A DNA stretch of 64,000 bases from Oscillospiraceae bacterium (lineage in GTDB: Bacteria > Bacillota > Clostridia > Oscillospirales > Oscillospiraceae): assembly GCA_017506735.1 (NCBI GenBank), contig JAFVMW010000073.1, positions 1 to 64,000 of the forward strand, read 5' to 3'. The position numbers and the translations under genes were made by a program. Below, one piece after another: positions 33,613-41,286 of the stretch (positions within the stretch are counted from its first letter, which is position 1; the number at the start of each line of letters is the position of its first letter). The notes under the pieces were generated by a model. It was not told the DNA's origin, did not search any database, and was given only the letters and a program-made list of their open reading frames with translations.

Positions 33613-34779
33613 TTACGGCTTGCTGTCAGGCTTGGGACTTTCTGTTTCGGGCAGGGGGGCCGGTTCGGCGGAGGCCTGCTCCGCTTCGCCGCGGAGAATG
33701 TCGTCCCGGAGGATGCGGTAGCCTGCGGCAGCCAGGGGGACGCCCAGGAACATACCGGCAATGCCCATGATGCCGCCGCCTACGGTGACGGCCGCCAGAA
33801 CCCAGATGCCGGGCAGGCCCATGGAGGAGCCCACCACCTTGGGATAGATCACATTGCCCTCAAACTGCTGCAGCAGCACCAGGAACACCAGAAACACCAC
33901 AGCCTGCCAGGGGTCCACCGTCAGAATCATGAAGGCACCCACGCCTGCGCCGATGTAGGCACCGGCCACGGGGATCAGGGCGGTGAAGGCGATCAGCGCG
34001 CTGATCATGGTGGCATAGGGCAGCTTCAGCAGCAGCATACCAAAGCAGCACAGGGAGCCAAGGATCACCGCTTCGATGCACTGGCCCACAATGTAGCGGT
34101 GGAAGCAGTCATCCACCACACCCAGCACATAGCACAGGTTCCGGTACCAGTCATCCTTCAGATACCGCCGGGCCATCCGGTGGAACTGGCTGCCCAGATT
34201 TTCCTTGCCGGACAGCAGGTAGATGGAGAAAATCAGCGCCACCAGGCCGGTGACCAGGGCGGAGAACAGGGTGCTCACCGTGCTGACCAGCACGTCCATC
34301 ACACTGCCCAGACCGGATTTGATCACATCCAGAATCTGGTTCAGCACGTTTTTCCAGTCGATGTTTTCCAGGGGCGCAAGCATTTCATCGGACAGCAGGC
34401 CCCACTGGTCGATCTTGTCCAGCACCTCGTCCATGAACGCGGGCAGCTCCGCCACAATGAGCCGGACACATTCCACCAGCTGGGGCAGGATCAGCAGGAC
34501 GATCAGTCCCACCACTGCCAGCAGGGTGATGAAGGCCAGCAGAATGCTCACCGTCCTGCGGATGCCGCAGAAGTCCTTCGTTTTGCCGGGAAGCCGCTCC
34601 TCGTAAAAGCGCATGAGGATGTTCACCACATAGGCAATGCCGCAGCCCAGGAATACCGGCACCGAGGCCCCCAGCACCAGCCGGATCAGCTCCGCCGCCC
34701 GGGGCCAGTAATGCACCGCCAGATACAGGGCAAAAACACTGGCGCCAATCTTCAGACAATCCTTGACGGTTACTTTCAT
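33613..34779 (-). CDS. AI-2E family transporter-type membrane protein
   Basis: 388-aa polytopic protein with about eight membrane helices (two near residues 10-55, one at 75-100, a cluster from 205 to 350) and a central soluble stretch. The family is called AI-2 exporter-like, but members also include sodium/proton antiporters and proteins of unknown role. The C-terminal half shows the family pattern QCIEAVILGSLCCFGMLLL, LIPVAGAYIGAGVGAF and GNVIYPKVVGSSMGLPG. The tail is Pro/Glu/Ser-rich and cytosolic. A MITE-like element lies directly upstream of its start. Confidence 0.9.
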   Translation of the reverse strand: MKVTVKDCLKIGASVFALYLAVHYWPRAAELIRLVLGASVPVFLGCGIAYVVNILMRFYEERLPGKTKDFCGIRRTVSILLAFITLLAVVGLIVLLILPQLVECVRLIVAELPAFMDEVLDKIDQWGLLSDEMLAPLENIDWKNVLNQILDVIKSGLGSVMDVLVSTVSTLFSALVTGLVALIFSIYLLSGKENLGSQFHRMARRYLKDDWYRNLCYVLGVVDDCFHRYIVGQCIEAVILGSLCCFGMLLLKLPYATMISALIAFTALIPVAGAYIGAGVGAFMILTVDPWQAVVFLVFLVLLQQFEGNVIYPKVVGSSMGLPGIWVLAAVTVGGGIMGIAGMFLGVPLAAAGYRILRDDILRGEAEQASAEPAPLPETESPKPDSKP

Positions 34780-34798
34780 AGCACAGTTGCTCCTTTTA

Positions 34799-34960
34799 GG
34801 GAAGCTCTGAATAAATTGGCAAGAGGTGGTGGCGAGAGATTTTGCTTCGATGGAAAGTTTGAAAAGCGGAGGAATACTGTATGTATTTCCCGTTTTTCAA
34901 ACTGTACCAGCGGAGCAAAAGATCCGCCATCCACCCGAAGGCGATTTATTCAGAGGTTCC
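34799..34960. mobile_element. MITE-like 162-bp palindrome 2 with TTA flanks
   Basis: Terminal inverted repeats GGGAAGCTCTGAATAAAT and, from the other end, GGAACCTCTGAATAAAT. Inner arms GATTTTGCT and GGAAAGTTTGAAAA face TTTTTCAAACTGT and GAGCAAAAGATC. The element is flanked by TTA on both sides (34796-34798 and 34961-34963), consistent with a 3-bp target duplication. There is no open frame, so it would be non-autonomous. Confidence 0.75.
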
Positions 34961-35011
34961 TTAGTTTTTCTTCTCTTATTATATGCCACAACCCCTCAGG
35001 TTGCAAGCGAA

Positions 35012-35182
35012 AGTCAAATTGGAGTTTGTGGGGGTGTTTCGACGATTCCGTAGGGGACGGCGTCCTCGACGTCCCGACCCAAAATCCGACCTCGATGGGC
35101 GGTTTTTGGGAAATATGTTGTGGTTACGAGACGGCAATCGGAGATTGCCGAGCGGGACGTCCAGGAGGCCGTCCCCTACAAT
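35012..35182 (+). repeat. Mosaic hairpin repeat, copy 10 (130-bp class)
   Basis: Edge AAATTGGAGTTTGTGGGGG and linker TGTTTCGACGATTCC lead into a type A unit of exactly 130 bp (35050-35179) with both internal hairpins. It ends 17 bases before the stop codon of the DUF2974 gene. Confidence 0.9.
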
Positions 35183-35195
35183 GGTTGTCCATTCC

Positions 35196-36281
35196 TTATT
35201 TCTCCGGCAGCTCCCGTTTTCTCAGGCTGTTGGCGGCCCGGAACAGGTCTGCCAGAGCAGAGGTCAGGGTGCGGCGCATCTGCTCGTCCTCGGTCAGGGT
35301 GCGGATATAGTTGAGAATGTTCCAGGGCAGGATGATGTGACGGGCATCGGATACCTCGCCGGTGCCCAGAAGCTCGAACATGGCATCCACGAAGGCGTTC
35401 CGCTCCTGCCTGGTTTTTCCGGCCAGCCATTGGTGGAGGGTTCCGTTGATGAACCGGGAATCGCCGCTGATGTCCTCCACCCGGACGAAATCGCCGCCCA
35501 GAACCTCCCAGGAGTATTCGTCGTGCTGGAGAATGCTGACCTGGCGGCTTTTGATAATCATGCAGGGCTCCTCATGCTCCAGAAGCAACCCCACCACCGA
35601 GGATTCCGGCACATAGCTGTGGATCTTCGGCACCATGGCCCGGTAGCCCGGGTCCCCCATCAGGGATTCGGTGAAGCCGGGGCCGTCGTTGTTGTACACC
35701 GCCAGAATCCGGCTCTGGAGCGCCTCCGGGCATCGGGAAGCGGCGTATACCGCCAGATTGCCGCCCTTGGAGTGGCCGCAGAGGATCAGCGGATGGTCAT
35801 GATGACCGGCGAAGGTCTGGGTGTAGTACAGGGCCTTCTCCTGGGCAGGGACGCAGGGCTGGAAGCTCATGTTGAAGTCCTCCTTCCAGCCCACCAGCGT
35901 GGCGTCGGTGCCCCGGAAGGCCAGCACGGCCTGACCGTTGGGCAGCAGGAAGGCCACGGCGGCGAACTGGCTCTCCAGCTCCGGCACCGTTTCACTGCGG
36001 TAGAACACCAGCTCCACATGACGGTAGCGCTCCGTCCCGGCGGCGGCCTGGAGAAGCCTGCCGTCGTTTTTCAGCAAAACCCGTTCGGCCTTGTCCGGCA
36101 GTACGGCGAAGGCATCCGCCACCACCTCCAGAGGCACCGGATGGGTGAAATCCTCCCGAACCAGGCCGTCGTAATGGACATAGGCCAGGGCAGAGAAAAT
36201 CAGCCCGTCCACCGGCGTGACTCCCACAGCTTCAAAGCCAATGTCCCCACGCCAGTCAAGATAATCAAACAAGTCTGCCAT
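35196..36281 (-). CDS. Mbeg1-like alpha/beta hydrolase (DUF2974)
   Basis: 361-aa lipase-fold protein. The nucleophile elbow is GHSKGGNLAVYAA (Ser near residue 170), preceded by AVLAFRGTDATLVGWKEDF, the usual beta-strand and oxyanion region of class 3 lipase-like Mbeg1 proteins. An early NLFDYLxWRGD-like start (LFDYLDWRGDIGF) is typical of this family in Firmicutes. No signal peptide, so a cytosolic esterase or lipase of unknown substrate. It is a single gene between repeats. Confidence 0.87.
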   Translation of the reverse strand: MADLFDYLDWRGDIGFEAVGVTPVDGLIFSALAYVHYDGLVREDFTHPVPLEVVADAFAVLPDKAERVLLKNDGRLLQAAAGTERYRHVELVFYRSETVPELESQFAAVAFLLPNGQAVLAFRGTDATLVGWKEDFNMSFQPCVPAQEKALYYTQTFAGHHDHPLILCGHSKGGNLAVYAASRCPEALQSRILAVYNNDGPGFTESLMGDPGYRAMVPKIHSYVPESSVVGLLLEHEEPCMIIKSRQVSILQHDEYSWEVLGGDFVRVEDISGDSRFINGTLHQWLAGKTRQERNAFVDAMFELLGTGEVSDARHIILPWNILNYIRTLTEDEQMRRTLTSALADLFRAANSLRKRELPEK

Positions 36282-36378
36282 ATGCTACCTCCCGGGTTGA
36301 GATGGATTCAAATTTGACATTTCCTTCTACTCTAATCATATCCCCCAAATATGAACAAATCTATCACAGAAACGCGGA

Positions 36379-36413
36379 AAAAGCCGTCGCACCGGGGTGG
36401 TGGGACGGCTTTT
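36379..36413 (-). terminator. Intrinsic terminator of the nahK-like gene
   Basis: AAAAGCCGTC pairs with GACGGCTTTT; on the minus strand TTTTTCC follows. It is symmetrical enough to work on both strands. Confidence 0.88.
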
Positions 36414-36432
36414 ACAGAAAGTTTATAATTGC

Positions 36433-37551
36433 TTACTTGGCGTACTTGGCGACAACGGCAGCCATGGCCTCGAACTGCTCCTCCATGTCACGGACCAGCT
36501 TGAACTGGGTCCGGCAGCGGTCCAGGTTCTGCTCGGGGTAGTGGATGCGGAAGTAGTGGTCGCCGTCCAGGTAGTCGGTCAGGAACCGGATGCCGCACTC
36601 CAGGGTCATCAGCTTTGCGCCCCAGGGCAGGTACTCCAGCTCACCGGCAGTCAGGCTGCCCTCGGCACCTTCGATGAAGCCACGGGTGTAAACCTCGTAC
36701 AGGTCAATATCGAAGTTGACCTTGCTCAGATCCTTTTCGTCCTCGGCGGAGTGGTTTGCGCCGAACCGGATGGAATCACCGAAATCGTTGATGGACAGGC
36801 CGGGCATGGTGGTGTCCAGGTCGATGACACAGATGCCCTCGTGGGTGTCACGGTCGATGAGAATGTTGTTCAGCTTGGTGTCGTTGTGGGTGACCCGGAG
36901 GGGCAGCTTGCCGGAGCGCAGAGCGTCCAGGGCCACGGAGCAGTCAGCCCGGCGATCCAGAACGAACTGAACCTCCTCTAGAACCTCGGCGGCGCGGCCG
37001 TGCTTGTCGGCCTTCAGGGCGGCCTCGAACTTGGCCAGACGATCCTCGGTGTTGTGGAAGTTCACGATGGTCTCGTGGAGGGTTTCGGCAGGGTAGCCGC
37101 CCAGCATCCGCTGGAAACGGCCGAAGGCCCGGGCGGAAGCCTCAAACAGCTCGGGGGTGGCCTTCTGGAAGCAGTCGGTGTTCTCAATGAAGGGGGTCAG
37201 ACGCCAGACCTTGCCGTTGGAGTCGGTGTAGTAGGGCTTGCCGTCCTTGGTATTCACCAGGGACAGGGTCTCGCGCATGGGATCGCCGCCGTTGGCGATG
37301 ACCTTATTCCGGAGGTAGGAGGTGATGCCGATGAAGTTCTCCATCAGCTCCTCGGGGTGAGGGAAGGCAGCGGAGGACAGGCCCTGCAGAATGAAGCGGA
37401 TGGCGTCACCCTCCTGGGGCTGGCAGACGATGCAGAAGGTGTCATTGATGTGGCCCTGGCCGTAGCGGACGGCACCCATCAGGGTTGCGGGGAAGTCGTA
37501 GGCAGCCAGAACTTCGCGGATGATGGTATCATTTTCGGGGATGTAGATCAT
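36433..37551 (-). CDS. nahK: N-acetylhexosamine 1-kinase-like phosphotransferase
   Basis: 372-aa kinase of the aminoglycoside phosphotransferase fold that closely matches bifidobacterial NahK, which phosphorylates GlcNAc or GalNAc at C1. Shared landmarks: YGQGHINDTF (nucleotide loop), WRLTPFIENT, AFGRFQRML, the catalytic loop THNDTKLNN (Asp224) and VIDLDTTMPG, followed by FGDSIRFGAN. Length is the same as NahK. In bifidobacteria it sits with GNB/LNB phosphorylase; here no such partner is adjacent, so it may salvage free N-acetylhexosamines or have a related substrate. Confidence 0.85.
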   Translation of the reverse strand: MIYIPENDTIIREVLAAYDFPATLMGAVRYGQGHINDTFCIVCQPQEGDAIRFILQGLSSAAFPHPEELMENFIGITSYLRNKVIANGGDPMRETLSLVNTKDGKPYYTDSNGKVWRLTPFIENTDCFQKATPELFEASARAFGRFQRMLGGYPAETLHETIVNFHNTEDRLAKFEAALKADKHGRAAEVLEEVQFVLDRRADCSVALDALRSGKLPLRVTHNDTKLNNILIDRDTHEGICVIDLDTTMPGLSINDFGDSIRFGANHSAEDEKDLSKVNFDIDLYEVYTRGFIEGAEGSLTAGELEYLPWGAKLMTLECGIRFLTDYLDGDHYFRIHYPEQNLDRCRTQFKLVRDMEEQFEAMAAVVAKYAK

Positions 37552-37604
37552 AACGTGACAGACTCCTTTTTAGTAATAATCCGTTATTTTTCCTTGGTAA
37601 TTAG

Positions 37605-37633
37605 ATTATATTACGATTATTTTGTTTTTTCAA
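37605..37633 (-). promoter_or_regulatory. Promoter of the nahK-like gene
   Basis: On the minus strand TTGAAA (37633-37628), 17 bp, TATAAT (37610-37605). The leader is about 50 bases and A/T-rich. Confidence 0.88.
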
Positions 37634-37718
37634 CAGGCCCGTCCGACTGAGAATGTATCAAATTTGATGCACTTTTTCCAGACACCTCCCAAACCCCAAA
37701 ACCGACGGAAAAAAACAG

Positions 37719-37826
37719 TTTGGCGACTCGCCGCCAAACTGTAATTTATCTGTACAATGCCGTATTCGAACGGTTTCTACTCGCATAGCAGCCATCACCC
37801 AAACCAGCGCACGAATCGCCTGCCCG
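37719..37826 (-). repeat. Mosaic hairpin repeat, copy 11 (type B only)
   Basis: GGCGACTCGCCGCCAAACTGTAATTT with a CGAACGGTTTCTACTCGCAT core and GCGCACGAATCGCC: a diverged type B module with a mutated edge (AACTGTAATTT instead of AACTCCAATTT). It lies in the 339-base gap between the nahK-like and P-loop genes. Confidence 0.7.
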
Positions 37827-37839
37827 GGCGCCCGGGCCG

Positions 37840-37872
37840 CAAAAAAACCGGGCCGTCCTTTCGGACAGCCCG
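37840..37872 (-). terminator. Intrinsic terminator of the P-loop protein gene
   Basis: CCGGGCTGTCC pairs with GGACGGCCCGG around GAAA on the minus strand and is followed by seven T. Confidence 0.93.
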
Positions 37873-37890
37873 GATTGGGTATGTAGAGGA

Positions 37891-38298
37891 TTACAGATAC
37901 TTCTTGATGGCCTCGGAAGCTTCCTCGGGATCGTCGGAGACGGACAGGGTCAGCTTCACGTTGTTGGTCTCAGAGAACTTGGCGGCCCAGTCGATGAACT
38001 CTTCGCCCACGTCGTGGTTCTTGCCGATGGTCTTGTACAGGTTATCGATGAAGATGTGGGTGATGTCGAAGTTGCCGGCATGCAGACCGCTGATCAGACC
38101 CTTCAGCAGGTCAACGTTCTTAACGCCGTACTCTTCGGAATCAACCAGACGAACCTTATAAGGCAGATCATAGGTCAGCTTCTTGCCGTACTCAATGCAG
38201 ACGATATCGCCGGCCTCGGTGTTGACGGCGTCCTGAATGGCAGCGATCAGCTTCTTGGTCTTACCAGAGCCCTTGCGGCCCATAATAACTTTAATCAT
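37891..38298 (-). CDS. Small P-loop NTPase, function unknown
   Basis: 135-aa protein beginning with a Walker A loop almost at once: MIKVIMGRKGSGKTKKLI (loop at residues 7-14). THIFIDNLYK near residue 86 has the hydrophobic strand plus Asp of a Walker B motif. The remaining fold is alpha/beta like small P-loop ATPases or thymidine-kinase-like proteins. ATG 38298 is chosen because AAGGAGGAG precedes it; a 14-codon extension lacks a ribosome binding site. The gene has its own promoter and a strong terminator, so it is an independent unit. The biological role is not known to me. Confidence 0.75.
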   Translation of the reverse strand: MIKVIMGRKGSGKTKKLIAAIQDAVNTEAGDIVCIEYGKKLTYDLPYKVRLVDSEEYGVKNVDLLKGLISGLHAGNFDITHIFIDNLYKTIGKNHDVGEEFIDWAAKFSETNNVKLTLSVSDDPEEASEAIKKYL

Positions 38299-38340
38299 AG
38301 GAAACTCCTCCTTACTAATGCCGAATATGGCTGTGTCCAT

Positions 38341-38369
38341 ATTCTACCATTGTGTATTGTTTTTTGCAA
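38341..38369 (-). promoter_or_regulatory. Promoter of the P-loop protein gene
   Basis: On the minus strand TTGCAA (38369-38364), 17 bp, TAGAAT (38346-38341) preceded by TGG (extended -10). Confidence 0.8.
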
Positions 38370-38420
38370 GAACTTTTGTGACTTTTTTCAAAAGAAAAAT
38401 ATGGGCAGGGGAGCGGGGGC

Positions 38421-39722
38421 TCAGTCACAGCCGGGCTTGCCCAAAAGCCGGAACATATTGCGCTTGTAGGCCTCCACGCCGGGCTGGTTGAAGGGATTGA
38501 CCCCCAGCATATAGGCGGAAATGCCGCAGCTCAGCTCGAAGAACCAGAACAGCTCGCCCAGCATCCGCTCATTGAGCTGGCCGCACTCGATGGTCAGCAC
38601 CGGCACGCCGCCGTCTGTGTGGGCCTGGACGGTGCCCAGGCAGGCCATATCCTCCACGAAGGACAGCTCTTTTCCTGCCAGATAATTCAGCCCATCCAGA
38701 TTCCGGGGGTCCTGGCCGATGGTCAGGCCGTCCTGGGGAGGCTCGAAGCGGAGCATGGTTTCAAACAGGATTCCGGGGCCGTCCTGAATGAACTGGCCCA
38801 GGGAGTGCAGATCGGCGGTCAGCTCCGCAGGCACGGGGAACAGGCCCTTGCCGTCCTTGCCCTCGGACTCGCCGAAAAGCTGCTGCCACCAGCGGCCCAT
38901 CATGGCAAAGCCCGGCTCAAAGGACTCAAGCACCTCGACGGACTTGCCCTTCCGGTACAGGGCATTGCGGACGCCGGCGTAGAGCCACACCGGATTCTCA
39001 AAGGACCGAAGGTTGGTATTTTCCTTGCCCTCCAGGGCGCCGGACAGCACCTCCATAATGTCGATGCCGGCCACTGCCATGGGAAGCAGTCCCACCGGAG
39101 ACAGCACCGAGAACCGGCCGCCCACATCGGAAGGAATCTGGAAGCTCTCCCAGCCCTCCAGGGCAGCCATCTGCCGCAGGGCGCCCCGGGTTTTGTCGGT
39201 GATGGCCCAGATCCGCTTTTTGGCGGCATCGGTGCCATATTTGCGCTCCAGCAGCCATTTCAGACTGCGGAAGGCGATGGCAGGCTCGGTGGTGGTGCCG
39301 GATTTGGAGATGACGCACAGGGAAAAGTCCTTGCCCTCCAGAAGGGCCTGGGTTTCGTTCCACTGACGGGTGGACAGGCTGTTGCCCATGTACAGGATCA
39401 TGGGATCGCCCTTGCCCTTGCCCAGATTCCGGTTGGGACCCTGGAGCAGCTCAATGGCGGCCCGGGGGCCCAGATAGCTGCCGCCGATGCCCACGACGAT
39501 GAATACATCGCTGGTTTCCCGGATGGTTTTTGCGGCGGCCTGAATGCGCTGGATCTCCCAGGTGGCCCGGGAGGTGGGCAGGTCCAGCCAGCCCAGATAG
39601 TCGCTGCCCTCACCGGAGCGGTCCGTGAGCGCCATGTGGGCGGCGAAAACCTCCTGCTCCGTCATCAGAAGCTCCGGCAGGGAAATCGCGCCCCATACGT
39701 TGGAAATGTCAACTGAAATCAT
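38421..39722 (-). CDS. pgi: Glucose-6-phosphate isomerase
   Basis: 433-aa isomerase linking glucose-6-phosphate and fructose-6-phosphate in glycolysis. FIVVGIGGSYLGPRAAIELL carries the SIS-domain phosphate site, VISKSGTTTEPAIAF follows, and PVG-type and EFFWFFELSC-type blocks near the end contain the catalytic His/Lys region. The length is that of the short Firmicute form. It starts with ATG after GAAAGGATGTGCAATCTGAGGT. The gene is monocistronic; the P-loop gene downstream has its own promoter. Confidence 0.96.
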   Translation of the reverse strand: MISVDISNVWGAISLPELLMTEQEVFAAHMALTDRSGEGSDYLGWLDLPTSRATWEIQRIQAAAKTIRETSDVFIVVGIGGSYLGPRAAIELLQGPNRNLGKGKGDPMILYMGNSLSTRQWNETQALLEGKDFSLCVISKSGTTTEPAIAFRSLKWLLERKYGTDAAKKRIWAITDKTRGALRQMAALEGWESFQIPSDVGGRFSVLSPVGLLPMAVAGIDIMEVLSGALEGKENTNLRSFENPVWLYAGVRNALYRKGKSVEVLESFEPGFAMMGRWWQQLFGESEGKDGKGLFPVPAELTADLHSLGQFIQDGPGILFETMLRFEPPQDGLTIGQDPRNLDGLNYLAGKELSFVEDMACLGTVQAHTDGGVPVLTIECGQLNERMLGELFWFFELSCGISAYMLGVNPFNQPGVEAYKRNMFRLLGKPGCD

Positions 39723-39767
39723 ACCTCAGATTGCACATCCTTTCTTATCAATTCGTATCCTGCTTTT

Positions 39768-39796
39768 ATGTTAACGCAAACAAAGCGCAAACGCAA
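39768..39796 (-). promoter_or_regulatory. Candidate promoter of pgi
   Basis: On the minus strand TTGCGT (39796-39791), 17 bp, TAACAT (39773-39768). TTGCG recurs three times in this stretch, so the exact -35 is uncertain. Confidence 0.55.
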
Positions 39797-39843
39797 GTAT
39801 TATTCTGACGCAGGATAAAAAATACCGCTATTTTATCAGCCCA

Positions 39844-39872
39844 TTGCCTGAAAGAACAAAACGTGGTATGAT
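39844..39872 (+). promoter_or_regulatory. Candidate promoter of the sugar isomerase gene, upstream of a repeat
   Basis: TTGCCT (39844-39849), 17 bp, TATGAT (39867-39872), preceded by TGG. If active, repeat copy 12 is transcribed in full as a 5' leader of about 290 bases. Confidence 0.65.
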
Positions 39873-39888
39873 AAATAAAATGTGTCAG

Positions 39889-40134
39889 TCAAATTGGAGT
39901 ATGGCGGCGAGTCGCCGCCGACAATTCGTGCCTTCGGGACCCTGCGTGTTCAACGCCATTGGGTACCGCCCGGCTGGAACCCGGGATCAATGGATCACCA
40001 TTGTAGGGGACGGCCTCCCGGACGTCCCGCGCGGCAATCTCCGATTGCCGCTTTGTAATCACGCCGTATTTCCCAAAATCCACCCATCGAGGTCGGATTT
40101 TGGGTCGGGACGTCGAGGACGCCGTCCCCTACGG
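39889..40134 (-). repeat. Mosaic hairpin repeat, copy 12 (130-bp class plus type B)
   Basis: Edge AAATTGGAGTATGGCGGCGA and type B part with CTTCGGGACCCTGCGTGTTC and GGGTACCGCCCGGCTGGAAC (shared with copy 4), then a type A unit of exactly 130 bp (40003-40132). The right edge motif is missing. It occupies most of the 450-base gap before the isomerase gene. Confidence 0.9.
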
Positions 40135-40172
40135 CGCAATGAGACATATCATCAAGCAAGGAGGTCTTTCCT

Positions 40173-40907
40173 ATGAAAACAGGCATTCAGGTGTCCAGCT
40201 TCCGTCCGGTGCTGAAGAATGAAGCCCAGGTGGCTTATGCCATTGACCGGATGGGGGACATGGGCTGCGGCACCGTTCAGCTCCAGTGGATTGATCCGGC
40301 GGTGGAGCCGGCCTTCATCGCCGGGGAGCTGGCCCGTCGGGGCATCCGGTCGGTGTCCGTCCAGGATTATTACACCGCCGTTGCGGAAAACCGGGACTAC
40401 TACACCGAGCTGAACCGGCACACCGGCGGCACCTGGGTCTGCGTCAGCCGGATTCCCGGAGAGCTGCGCTCGGAGGAGGGCCTCCGGGAATATGTCCGCC
40501 GGCTCCGGGCCATGGCTGCCGATCTGGAAGCGATGGGCCAGAAGCTCTGCTTCCACCCGGTCAGCGCCGATTTCGCCCCCGAGGGGGAGCTGGAGCCGGT
40601 GGAGGCCCTGCTGGACGAAATGCCGGAGCTTGCAATCTGCGCTGACCTGTACCATCTCCACAAAACCGGCCGGGACATGATCGCCTGGCTGCGCCGGTAC
40701 GCCGGACGGGTCTGCATGGTGCATTTCAAGGACTATGCCCCGGATGGAGCCCTGGTCCCGGCCGGACAGGGTGTCATCGACTGGACCGGCGTGGTGAATG
40801 CCTGCCGGGACACCGGCGTTGAGTACGCCTTCGTCGAACAGGAAACCTGGCAGGGCGACCCCTTCCAGCGGCTGGAGGAAGCGCTGAACTGGCTGGACGG
40901 GCAGTAA
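40173..40907 (+). CDS. Sugar phosphate isomerase/epimerase (AP endonuclease 2-like TIM barrel)
   Basis: 244-aa TIM-barrel protein of the xylose-isomerase-like superfamily. Metal ligands are suggested by LCFHPVSADF, LAICADLYHLHKTG (Asp-x-x-His), MVHFKDYAPD (His-x-Lys-Asp) and the closing EYAFVEQETW (Glu). Substrates in the family include inosose, hydroxypyruvate and keto-sugars; none can be chosen here. AAGGAGG is 8 bases upstream of the ATG. The gene is alone, between two repeats, with ROK glucokinase downstream. Confidence 0.88.
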   Translation: MKTGIQVSSFRPVLKNEAQVAYAIDRMGDMGCGTVQLQWIDPAVEPAFIAGELARRGIRSVSVQDYYTAVAENRDYYTELNRHTGGTWVCVSRIPGELRSEEGLREYVRRLRAMAADLEAMGQKLCFHPVSADFAPEGELEPVEALLDEMPELAICADLYHLHKTGRDMIAWLRRYAGRVCMVHFKDYAPDGALVPAGQGVIDWTGVVNACRDTGVEYAFVEQETWQGDPFQRLEEALNWLDGQ

Positions 40908-40926
40908 ACAGTTTACGGGGCCCAAG

Positions 40927-41132
40927 CCTCCCCTTTGAGGGGAGGTGCCCAGTGCGCACACTGGGCGGAGGGGTGAAAGCCTACGGGATGGAAATGGTGC
41001 ATAATTGCCACCTTTCACCCCTCAGTCCGCTTCGCGGCCAGTTGCCTGCGGGCAACCCTGTCGCGGCTCTGACAGCCCACAGGGCTGTCATTCACTACCG
41101 CGACTGCGCTTCACTTACCCCTCGAGGGGAGG
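40927..41132 (-). repeat. Type C palindromic element, copy 2
   Basis: Bounded by CCTCCCCTTTGAGGGGAGG and CCCCTCGAGGGGAGG. It is the inverse of 5075-5271: GACAGCCC-ACA-GGGCTGTC, GTTGCC-TGC-GGCAAC and CCGC-TTC-GCGG correspond hairpin by hairpin. A GCCCAGTG-CG-CACTGGGC hairpin replaces the GGCC-CTTCA-GGCC hairpin of copy 1. Confidence 0.85.
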
Positions 41133-41219
41133 CTTTGAGCCCTACAAACGCCAATTTGACATTCCAGTGTTTTTGCAATTTTTTCCCCTGTGGGGACTGG
41201 TATTTTTCGGCAGGATATG

Positions 41220-41225
41220 TATAAT
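41220..41225 (+). promoter_or_regulatory. Candidate -10 box of the ROK glucokinase gene
   Basis: TATAAT at 41220-41225, 62 bases before the start codon. No convincing -35 lies 16-18 bp upstream. Confidence 0.5.
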
Positions 41226-41286
41226 AAAGAGTATGAGCAACCGGTGGCTCACCGGTGACAGTACATCAATTTTCGGAGGTAGAATT

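Noticed and set aside
33199..34960. Transposase for the MITE-like elements
   Set aside because: No transposase-like frame exists between or near them; the enclosed genes are the AI-2E-type permease and repeats only.
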